Source: RYN-433 sp036558265 (GTDB lineage: Bacteria > Planctomycetota > Phycisphaerae > Tepidisphaerales > Tepidisphaeraceae). From it: 5,771 nucleotides of DNA. Location of the stretch: contig DATBFY010000671.1 of NCBI GenBank assembly GCA_036558265.1, forward strand, positions 1-5,771, written 5' to 3'. Shown one piece after another: positions 1 through 5,771 of the stretch. Each line of letters opens with the position of its first letter. The stretch's first letter is position 1. The translations under genes and the position numbers were made by a program. A model generated the notes under the pieces. The model was not told where the DNA came from, did no database searches, and saw nothing but the letters and a program-made list of their open reading frames with translations.

Positions 1-609
1 CGGCAGGTCCACTCGCTGGCAGGCGTCCAGGACGTGCTGCCCGCGCATGTCGCTGCACACCATCAATCCGACCGGCCGCGGCAGTGACGACACCCACCGG
101 CTGATCTGCGCCTGCTCGCGCTCCCACGGGTGCGCCTGCGGACCGACCCAGGGCGACTCCCAGAGCTGGCACTCGAAACCCCGTTCGCGCAGACGAGAGG
201 TAAACCCTTCGCGGCGAAGGATCGAAAACGTCTGATCCACGAACCCGCAGAATGCAAAGTTGCGAAACCCGCGTTCCAGCAGGTGGTCCGCCGCCACCAC
301 GCCGATCGCCCGGTGGTCCGCCTCGATGCGCGGCGCCCCGACCGGCGGAATGCAGTCGTTCAGATCCACCAGCGGCACCCCCGCCCTGGCGAGCATCGCC
401 GCCATCTCGGGCGTGGTCTTGCGGCTGATCACCCCGTCCCCCTTCCATTGCCGCAGCCACTCGGGTGGCGCGGTCCAGAGTTCACGCTGTTCCAGGAACA
501 CCGACCACGGTCGATGCGAGCGCAGGTATCCCGTGATGCCGCGCAAGATCTGACGGCCGTAATGTATGGACGTTTCGACGATCAGAGCGACGTGGGGACG
601 TTTAGTCAT
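1..609 (-). CDS. XylR-family sugar-responsive transcriptional regulator, N-terminal part (runs off left edge)
   Basis: Reading the minus strand from the ATG at 609-607 gives 203 codons with no stop up to the window edge. The protein opens MTKRPHVALIVETS and continues with IHYGRQILRGITGYLR (about residues 15-30). This VETSxxYGRxILRGI pattern is typical of the XylR-type regulators of Planctomycetota and Verrucomicrobia. The visible part is the periplasmic-binding-protein-like (LacI-type) ligand domain: GDGVISRK (57-64), GVPLVDLND, then an EADHRAIGVVAADHLLERGF segment characteristic of the fold. In this family a pair of AraC-type helix-turn-helix motifs follows at the C-terminus; here it would lie outside the window. 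The role is probably sensing a sugar such as xylose and controlling carbohydrate genes; the ligand is inferred only from the family. An in-frame ATG at 636-634 would add nine residues. I prefer 609 because the family usually starts a few residues before the first beta strand. No strong Shine-Dalgarno precedes either start. It is divergent from the cytochrome gene. Confidence 0.9.
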   Translation of the reverse strand, partial: MTKRPHVALIVETSIHYGRQILRGITGYLRSHRPWSVFLEQRELWTAPPEWLRQWKGDGVISRKTTPEMAAMLARAGVPLVDLNDCIPPVGAPRIEADHRAIGVVAADHLLERGFRNFAFCGFVDQTFSILRREGFTSRLRERGFECQLWESPWVGPQAHPWEREQAQISRWVSSLPRPVGLMVCSDMRGQHVLDACQRVDLP

Positions 610-694
610 TTGGACTACGGTTCGATGGGGGATCATCGCGGCCGCGGCAACAAAACTCAATAGCCCGGCCTTTCCTACATATCCCGCGATGAGC

Positions 695-708
695 ATTTCA
701 GTTGAAAT
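695..708. repeat. 14-bp palindrome, possible operator
   Basis: ATTTCA-GT-TGAAAT is a perfect inverted repeat with 6-bp arms and a 2-bp centre, sitting in the AT-richer part of the divergent region. Such symmetry suits a dimeric DNA-binding protein. The neighbouring XylR-like regulator is a candidate binder by proximity only, and AraC-type domains often prefer direct rather than inverted repeats, so the link is uncertain. A palindrome of this size can also arise by chance. Confidence 0.3.
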
Positions 709-715
709 CGCACCA

Positions 716-744
716 AATATTACGAATTCCGGCGTAAACACCAA
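716..744 (-). promoter_or_regulatory. Weak candidate promoter for the XylR-like gene
   Basis: On the minus strand TTGGTG (744-739) is separated by 17 bp from AATATT (721-716). The match is 3/6 to the -35 and 4/6 to the -10 consensus. Transcription would start near 709, placing the 695-708 palindrome at the start site, an operator-like position. The match is poor and the call rests mainly on spacing and location. Confidence 0.15.
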
Positions 745-791
745 CGCCCGAAATGGCAGAATATTTCTCAATCCTCAAACGCCGCATCTCA

Positions 792-820
792 TTGCCAGCA
801 AACGGACCTGCGACGATATT
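792..820 (+). promoter_or_regulatory. Candidate sigma-70-like promoter for the cytochrome/DUF1501 genes
   Basis: TTGCCA (792-797, 5/6 to the -35 consensus) is followed after exactly 17 bp by GATATT (815-820, 4/6 to the -10 consensus). Transcription would start near 827 and give a leader of about 80 nt before the ATG at 909, containing the GGCCGG/CCGGCC inverted repeat at 844-870. It is the best plus-strand match I found by eye in this gap. Confidence 0.3.
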
Positions 821-900
821 GTGACGGGGCCTGTTTCGACCCCGGCCGGTAAAACCCTTAACGTCCGGCCCCCACCGTAGTATCAGTGTGCGTTACGAAG

Positions 901-905
901 AGGAG
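901..905 (+). promoter_or_regulatory. Shine-Dalgarno-like AGGAG that favours the ATG at 909
   Basis: AGGAG ends three bases before the ATG at 909. The spacing is short, but there is no comparable motif before the in-frame GTG at 888, and starting at 888 would place this purine run inside the coding sequence. It therefore supports 909 as the start. Confidence 0.45.
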
Positions 906-908
906 TTG

Positions 909-3467
909 ATGACCAACGCGGACGCTGGACGTGCCCGACGACGCAAGTTCGCCAGGATGGGGGCGCCGGCGATCGGCCTTCTCGCGCTCCTGACGACCGT
1001 CATCCCCCTGCGCGCCGCCGAACCGGGGGCCACCGACGCCGATAAAGTGCGGTTCTTCGAAAAAGACGTTAAACCCCTCCTCGAATCCTCGTGCTTCAAG
1101 TGCCATGGCGGTGAGAAGAAGATCAAGGGAGGCCTGAACTTAACCCAACGTGAGCGTCTCCTCCGGGGCGGCGACACCGGCCCCGCCGTTGACCTTAAGG
1201 ACCCCGCCAAAAGCCTCCTCCTCAAAGCAATCAGCTACAAGGACGAAGACCTCCAAATGCCCCCCAAGGAGCAGCTCGCGCCCGCGAAGGTCGCGCTGCT
1301 GACCAAATGGGTGGAAATGGGAGCACCCTACAGTCCGAGCGCTGCATCCGGGACCGTTACTTCGGCCGCTCCTTCGCCTGCCGCTCATATCCCGCCAAAA
1401 GTCACACCCGAGGCGATGAAGTTCTGGTCGTTCCAGCCGATCCATCGGCCGCAGGTACCCGAAGTCAAGGAGGCGTCGTGGGTTAAGAATCCGATCGACG
1501 CCTTTATCCTCTCCAGGCTTGAGGCGAGCGGGCTTCCCCACGCATCCTCTGCCTCTCGCACGGCGCTCCTCCGCCGGGCTTATTACGATCTGACGGGCCT
1601 GGCGCCCACGCCCGACGAGGTGGACGCTTTCCTGGCCGATCCCTCCCCCGATGCTTATGAGAAAGTCGTCGATCGGCTTCTCGCCTCGCCACAGTACGGC
1701 GAGAAATGGGGGCGCCACTGGCTCGACGTCGTCCGCTACGCGGAAACCAACTCGTTCGAGCGCGACGGCGCCAAGCCCAACGCCTGGCGATACCGCGATT
1801 ACGTGATCGACTCGCTGAACAAGGACAAGCCTTACGACCAGTTCGTCCGCGAGCAGATCGCCGGCGACGAGCTGGATCACGTCACCCCCGAGTCGATCAT
1901 CGCCACCGGCTTTTATCGCCTGGGCCCCTGGGACGATGAGCCCTCCGACAAGGCCCAGGCGCGCTTCGACGATCTCGACGACATCGTTACCACCGTCGGC
2001 CAGGGATTCCTGGGCCTGACGATGAACTGCGCCCGCTGCCACGACCACAAGATCGACCCGATCCCGCAGAAGGACTATTACAGCCTGGTCGCGATCTTCA
2101 ACAACATCGCCCCCTACCAGACCAGTGGCCCCAACATCCTGACCGACATCATCCCCGACGATAAGAAGAAAGCCTACGAGGAGGAAAAGCAGGCCCTGGC
2201 CCAGCGCAAGGAAGACCTCAAGAAGCGCATTGCCAATTTCGAACTGCCCGTCATCGCCAACCTGAGCGAAGCCGAGCGGGCTGACCTCGATCACCCGAAG
2301 AAGCGCGCCGCCCTGCTCGAGCCGAAGATCCTTGCCGCCACCAATGCCGACGAGCTTCGCCGCTACAAGGAGCTCCGCCAGCAGCTCAAGCAACTCGAAG
2401 AGCGCAAGCCGACCGATTACCCGCAGGCTCTGTCGGTCAAGGAGATCAGCCCCAAGCCGGTCGAGACCTTTGTCCTCCGGCGCGGGAACGCTTCGAGCCC
2501 TGGGGAGCCCGTCACGCCCGCGTTTCCGGAGGTTCTGAACCCGCCGAAGGTGGTTCTTGCCCCGCCCGAGCCCGGGCAGAAGACTACGGGCCTGCGCCGG
2601 CAGCTTGCCGACTGGCTGACCAGTCCGAAGAACCCCTTGACCGCCCGCGTGATCGCCAACCGGCTTTGGCAGCATCATTTTGGCCGCGGGATCGTCCGGT
2701 CGCCCAACGATTTCGGCTTCGGCGGCGACAAACCGACGCACCCGGAATTGCTCGATTGGCTTGCGTCCGAATTGATGGCGAACGGCTGGCATCTCAAGGC
2801 CATCCACCGGCTGATCATGACCAGCAACGCGTACCGGATGTCGTCTGCCCCGATCGAATCCGCGCTGGCGAAGGACCCGCAGAATGACCTCTTCTGGCGG
2901 TTCGACATGCGCCGCCTCACGGCTGAGGAGATCCGCGATTCGATCCTGGAGGTGACCGGCAAACTGAACCTCAAGATGGGCGGCCCGAGCATTTACCCGA
3001 CCATCCCGCAGGTCATCCTGGCCGGCCAATCGATGCCGGGTGCGGGCTGGGGCAAGTCCTCGCCGGAGGAGATGTGCCGTCGCAGCGTTTATATCCATGT
3101 GAAGCGTTCGCTGGTCGTGCCGATGATCGCGGCGTTTGACGCGGCCGATACCGATTTTTCGTGCCCTGCGCGCTTCACGACGACGCAGTCCACCCAGGCG
3201 TTGATGATGCTCAACAGCGACATGATCAACGACGAGGCGAAGAGCTTCGCCCGGCGAATTCGCAAGGACGCGGGCAATAACCCCGAGGCCCAGGTTCGCC
3301 TGGCCCTGCGCCTGGCCCTGTGCCGCGACCCCGCTGAAGACGAGATCGCCCGCGGCGTCACGTTCATGAAAACCTTGAAAGACAAGCACCATGCCAGCGA
3401 CGACCTGGCGCTGGACCAGTTCGCGCTGCTGGTGCTGAATTTGAACGAGTTTGTCTATCTGGATTGA
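909..3467 (+). CDS. Secreted planctomycete cytochrome c-like protein (PSCyt1 - DUF1549 - DUF1553)
   Basis: The product is 852 residues from the ATG at 909; a GTG at 888 would add seven. A basic n-region (RARRRKFAR, residues 8-16) and a hydrophobic core ending in LRAA near residue 37 form an export signal, so the protein should act in the envelope. A planctomycete cytochrome c domain (PSCyt1, about 55-137) has the haem motif C62-F-K-C65-H66 and a later MPP. An Ala/Ser/Pro-rich linker (about 141-165) leads to DUF1549 (about 188-402) with NPIDAFILSRLE, DLTGLAPTPDEV and a second motif, C374-A-R-C377-H378-DHKIDPIPQKDYY. A charged, probably coiled-coil stretch (about 417-507) leads to DUF1553 (PSD1, about 560-840), seen in NRLWQHHFGRGIV, FGFGGDKPTHPELLDWLA and the terminal LNLNEFVYLD. 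Length is at the short end of the family, with no PA14 or LamG insert. The family's function is unknown; two CxxCH motifs suggest c-type haem and electron transfer. It is followed 80 bp later by its usual partner, a DUF1501 gene, probably co-transcribed. Confidence 0.95.
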   Translation: MTNADAGRARRRKFARMGAPAIGLLALLTTVIPLRAAEPGATDADKVRFFEKDVKPLLESSCFKCHGGEKKIKGGLNLTQRERLLRGGDTGPAVDLKDPAKSLLLKAISYKDEDLQMPPKEQLAPAKVALLTKWVEMGAPYSPSAASGTVTSAAPSPAAHIPPKVTPEAMKFWSFQPIHRPQVPEVKEASWVKNPIDAFILSRLEASGLPHASSASRTALLRRAYYDLTGLAPTPDEVDAFLADPSPDAYEKVVDRLLASPQYGEKWGRHWLDVVRYAETNSFERDGAKPNAWRYRDYVIDSLNKDKPYDQFVREQIAGDELDHVTPESIIATGFYRLGPWDDEPSDKAQARFDDLDDIVTTVGQGFLGLTMNCARCHDHKIDPIPQKDYYSLVAIFNNIAPYQTSGPNILTDIIPDDKKKAYEEEKQALAQRKEDLKKRIANFELPVIANLSEAERADLDHPKKRAALLEPKILAATNADELRRYKELRQQLKQLEERKPTDYPQALSVKEISPKPVETFVLRRGNASSPGEPVTPAFPEVLNPPKVVLAPPEPGQKTTGLRRQLADWLTSPKNPLTARVIANRLWQHHFGRGIVRSPNDFGFGGDKPTHPELLDWLASELMANGWHLKAIHRLIMTSNAYRMSSAPIESALAKDPQNDLFWRFDMRRLTAEEIRDSILEVTGKLNLKMGGPSIYPTIPQVILAGQSMPGAGWGKSSPEEMCRRSVYIHVKRSLVVPMIAAFDAADTDFSCPARFTTTQSTQALMMLNSDMINDEAKSFARRIRKDAGNNPEAQVRLALRLALCRDPAEDEIARGVTFMKTLKDKHHASDDLALDQFALLVLNLNEFVYLD

Positions 3468-3472
3468 AGATC

Positions 3473-3536
3473 CGTAGCACGGGCACCCCGCCCGTGTCTT
3501 GAAAAAAGCAATCACGGGCGAGGCGCCCGTGCTACG
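3473..3536. repeat. BIME-like pair of inverted REP units (GTAG plus hairpin)
   Basis: Unit 1 (3474-3496, plus) reads GTAG followed by the hairpin CACGGGC-ACCCC-GCCCGTG. Unit 2 (3535-3513, minus) reads GTAG followed by CACGGGCG-CCT-CGCCCGTG. The 23-bp units differ at only two positions, both in or next to the loop, so the stems are preserved. They face each other across an A-rich 16-bp spacer. The outer arms form a perfect 12-bp inverted repeat (3473-3484 with 3525-3536). A GTAG tetranucleotide at the foot of a GC-rich hairpin, present as an inverted pair, is the known architecture of bacterial REP/BIME elements recognised by REP-associated tyrosine transposases (RAYT). It starts 6 bases after the stop of the cytochrome gene and ends 11 bases before the DUF1501 ATG. 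It may stabilise or attenuate the shared transcript. There is no following T-run, so it is not a classic terminator. Assignment as a dispersed repeat is inferred from structure alone. Confidence 0.8.
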
Positions 3537-3547
3537 AGAAACTCGCC

Positions 3548-5029
<1,482 letters not shown>

Positions 5030-5043
5030 AGCGCGCGCATTTC

Positions 5044-5069
5044 CCCTCTCCCGGTACTCCGGGAGAGGG
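5044..5069. repeat. Strong hairpin, second REP-like element after the DUF1501 gene
   Basis: CCCTCTCCCGG (5044-5054) and CCGGGAGAGGG (5059-5069) form a perfect 11-bp stem with a TACT loop, 14 bases after the DUF1501 stop. The flank GCCGGAGTGAGG (5069-5080) continues a pattern, CCCTCTCCC...GGGAGAGGGCCGGxGTGAGG, that I recognise as a frequent intergenic palindromic repeat in GC-rich bacterial genomes. No T-run follows, so it may end or protect the upstream transcript rather than act as a canonical intrinsic terminator. Its sequence is unrelated to the element at 3473-3536. Repeat status is from memory of the motif and not verified here. Confidence 0.6.
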
Positions 5070-5112
5070 CCGGAGTGAGGACCCCTTCGAATTACGATGC
5101 GGCAATCCTCGC

Positions 5113-5445
5113 ATGAAGACCACGCATTTATTAGGCGAGGAGCAATTCCTGGCGACGTTCGCCGCGCCGATGCGTAACGTCACCGATGAGACGACCAACG
5201 TCATCGACATCTGGCCTTACGTAGACTCCGTCCCTGCTGAAGACCTTCGAGGGCACGAGGTCTACGACCGCTTCGCGGAGTACGTGTATCGCGACGCCAG
5301 CGGACGGTTCGATCACGTGCTGGTGATGACGAAGACGAAAAACGTCTACCTGGCCGTCGTGGTCGATCTCCATCACGCCACGGTCTTCGGTCACCACCTG
5401 CTGGACTTGAATGAAAAGTACGGCCTCCCCGGAAGCGAGAGATAG
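5113..5445 (+). CDS. Small conserved-looking hypothetical protein, 110 residues
   Basis: I do not recognise a named family. The frame is open from 5026, overlapping the end of the DUF1501 gene, but its first 29 codons read through the 5044-5069 hairpin element. I therefore place the start at the ATG at 5113 (MKTTHLLGEEQFLATFAAPM). An ATG at 5170 (MRNVTDETTNVIDIWPYVD) is a possible shorter start. No good Shine-Dalgarno precedes either. The protein has no signal peptide or membrane segment, so it is probably cytoplasmic. It looks genuinely coding: balanced amino acids, an acidic N-terminal half (VIDIWPYVDSVPAEDLRG) and an orderly C-terminal part with beta-strand-like FDHVLVMTKTKNVYLAVVVD, then HHATVFGHHLLDLNEKYGL, suggesting a small alpha/beta fold. 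Five histidines lie between about residues 79 and 96, but they are not arranged as a known metal site. It may be a passenger of the upstream unit or have its own promoter; nothing visible ties it to DUF1501 function. Confidence 0.75.
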   Translation: MKTTHLLGEEQFLATFAAPMRNVTDETTNVIDIWPYVDSVPAEDLRGHEVYDRFAEYVYRDASGRFDHVLVMTKTKNVYLAVVVDLHHATVFGHHLLDLNEKYGLPGSER

Positions 5446-5512
5446 CGTGGCCATGGTGTTCGCGCGAAAACGCCACGGGCAACGCCAGTACCGTTGCCCA
5501 TGCCACCCGGGT
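5446..5512. repeat. Cluster of hairpins, third intergenic palindromic element
   Basis: Starting directly after the TAG of the small gene, CGTGGC (5446-5451) can pair with GCCACG (5472-5477) around a region containing the perfect palindrome TTCGCGCGAA (5459-5468). Next, GGGCAACG (5477-5484) pairs with CGTTGCCC (5492-5499) across a 7-nt loop, and ACCCGGGT (5505-5512) is an 8-bp palindrome. GTGGC/GCCAC recurs three times at the hairpin edges (5447-5451, 5472-5476, 5502-5506). The compact arrangement resembles a compound REP-like element. It may also mark the end of the upstream transcript, although no T-run is present. Confidence 0.5.
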
Positions 5513-5604
5513 TGTGAAACGGGCTCGAAGCTAAGCGTGGTCGGCGCCGCGCCAGGCATTGAAGTCTTACCCGGACTTGGCCATTCGAATCTCAGACGCC
5601 TCCT

Positions 5605-5633
5605 TTCACGTCTCCGGCGCGCGGCACTATAAT
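5605..5633 (+). promoter_or_regulatory. Sigma-70-like promoter for the gene starting at 5663
   Basis: A perfect TATAAT (5628-5633) lies 17 bp downstream of TTCACG (5605-5610, 4/6 to the -35 consensus). In such GC-rich DNA an exact -10 with optimal spacing just before a start codon is persuasive. Transcription would begin near 5640 and leave a short leader of about 20-25 nt. This makes the downstream gene an independent transcription unit. The stretch between the hairpins and this promoter (5513-5604) shows nothing I can name, apart from a short AAGTC/GACTT inverted repeat at 5562-5578. Confidence 0.65.
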
Positions 5634-5650
5634 CGCCGCACCCATCCACC

Positions 5651-5654
5651 GGAG
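5651..5654 (+). promoter_or_regulatory. Ribosome binding site GGAG that fixes the start at 5663
   Basis: GGAG lies 8 bases before the ATG at 5663, an ideal distance, and is the clearest Shine-Dalgarno sequence in the window. It agrees with the promoter just upstream and with the signal peptide encoded from this ATG. Confidence 0.65.
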
Positions 5655-5662
5655 ACCCGCGC

Positions 5663-5771
5663 ATGCAACGCCACCTCCACCTCGCCGTCGCCATCGTTCT
5701 CACGATCTGCGTCGTCCCCGCCCCCGCCCAAACCCTCACCATCCAAACGGACCACCCCGGCCCCGCCATCA
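5663..5771 (+). CDS. Secreted protein, N-terminal fragment, possibly a glycoside hydrolase (runs off right edge)
   Basis: Only 36 codons are visible, open to the edge of the window. Residues 1-22 form a Sec-type signal peptide: short n-region MQRHLH, hydrophobic core LAVAIVLTICVV, and A20-P-A22 just before Q23, a good signal peptidase I site. The mature protein begins QTLTIQTDHPGPAI. A beta-strand-like start followed by a PGPxI-type turn resembles the beginning of secreted alpha-L-arabinofuranosidases (GH51) of soil planctomycetes, where a PxLYGxFFE motif would come next. That is a weak inference from very few residues; another secreted carbohydrate-active enzyme or an unrelated exported protein is possible. 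The exact TATAAT promoter and GGAG ribosome binding site directly upstream make the gene itself credible, transcribed separately from the genes to its left. Confidence 0.75.
   Translation, partial: MQRHLHLAVAIVLTICVVPAPAQTLTIQTDHPGPAI

Larger units (their letters stand above)
610..908. promoter_or_regulatory. Divergent intergenic control region between the XylR-like gene and the cytochrome-like gene
   Basis: These roughly 300 bases hold no convincing gene. The short open frames crossing them have no family features and the two reading over 130-663 and 260-553 are shadows of the regulator. The part from about 670 to 800 is visibly richer in A and T than the coding DNA around it, as expected for a promoter region. 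It contains a 14-bp palindrome (695-708), a smaller AGAA-TAT-TTCT inverted repeat (758-768), weak promoter candidates in both directions, and a GGCCGG/CCGGCC inverted repeat (844-849 with 865-870, 15-nt loop) that would lie in the 5' leader of the cytochrome gene. The role is inferred from position and base composition. Confidence 0.55.

Noticed and set aside
130..663. A 177-residue plus-strand frame over the left part of the window
   Set aside because: It overlaps the minus-strand XylR-like gene, whose translation is a far better protein. The plus frame is Arg/Pro/His-rich and featureless.
1140..3515. A 791-residue open frame on the minus strand opposite the cytochrome-like gene
   Set aside because: It mirrors a clear, family-typed gene. 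In GC-rich DNA with strong third-position bias, long antisense frames are expected; the translation is rich in Arg, Gly, Val and Leu with no recognisable domain.
3474..3535. The repeated units considered as a CRISPR fragment
   Set aside because: Only two copies occur, in inverted rather than direct orientation, with a 16-bp A-rich spacer, which does not fit a CRISPR array.
3473..3536. The inverted repeat read as a rho-independent terminator separating the two genes
   Set aside because: There is no T-run after either stem, the structure is a pair of near-identical GTAG-hairpin units, and the gap is short with no promoter visible inside it, so a REP-type repeat within a shared transcript fits better.
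5577..5600. TTCGAATC (5584-5591), reminiscent of a tRNA T-loop
   Set aside because: The flanking bases do not form a T-stem on either strand, and no acceptor stem, anticodon arm or D-arm is visible around it.
5131..5769. A 212-residue minus-strand frame opposite the small gene and the right-edge gene
   Set aside because: It would run through two hairpin elements, a consensus promoter and two better plus-strand genes, and its N-terminal part is Trp/Arg-rich nonsense-like sequence.

Overview
The window looks like a piece of a GC-rich Planctomycetota chromosome, probably of the Phycisphaerae/Tepidisphaera kind, although the class is only a guess. The main evidence is an adjacent gene pair almost diagnostic of the phylum: a secreted planctomycete cytochrome-c protein (PSCyt1/DUF1549/DUF1553, two CxxCH haem motifs) followed by a Tat-exported DUF1501 protein of the sulfatase/alkaline phosphatase-like superfamily. 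A XylR-type regulator with the N-terminal pattern common in Planctomycetota/Verrucomicrobia and a small planctomycete-looking hypothetical protein agree with this.

Layout. Positions 1-609 (minus strand) hold the N-terminal 203 residues of a XylR/LacI-AraC-type sugar-responsive regulator, cut by the left edge. Positions 610-908 are a divergent control region with an AT-richer core, one 14-bp palindrome and weak candidate promoters on both strands. The cytochrome-like protein occupies 909-3467 (plus) and the DUF1501 protein 3548-5029 (plus); only 80 bp separate them, so they are probably one transcription unit. A small protein of 110 residues without recognised function lies at 5113-5445 (plus). 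After a 217-bp gap with hairpins and a clear sigma-70-like promoter, a new secreted protein starts at 5663 and leaves by the right edge. Its signal peptide and first mature residues suggest, weakly, a glycoside hydrolase such as a GH51 arabinofuranosidase.

How the parts may work together. The DUF1553 and DUF1501 proteins both carry export signals and form a conserved pair whose biochemical role is not established; an envelope redox protein partnered with a metal-dependent hydrolase-like protein is a reasonable reading. The XylR-like regulator and the possible glycoside hydrolase hint at a polysaccharide-use neighbourhood, but the window does not prove that the regulator controls either flank.

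The most noteworthy non-coding structure is that each of the three gaps after a plus-strand gene carries a different hairpin-forming element. The best is at 3473-3536: two near-identical 23-bp units in inverted orientation, each made of GTAG followed by a GC-rich hairpin. This is the architecture of paired REP sequences (BIMEs) mobilised by REP-associated tyrosine transposases, and it fills most of the space between the cytochrome and DUF1501 genes. I found no RNA genes, CRISPR array, insertion sequence or defence system.
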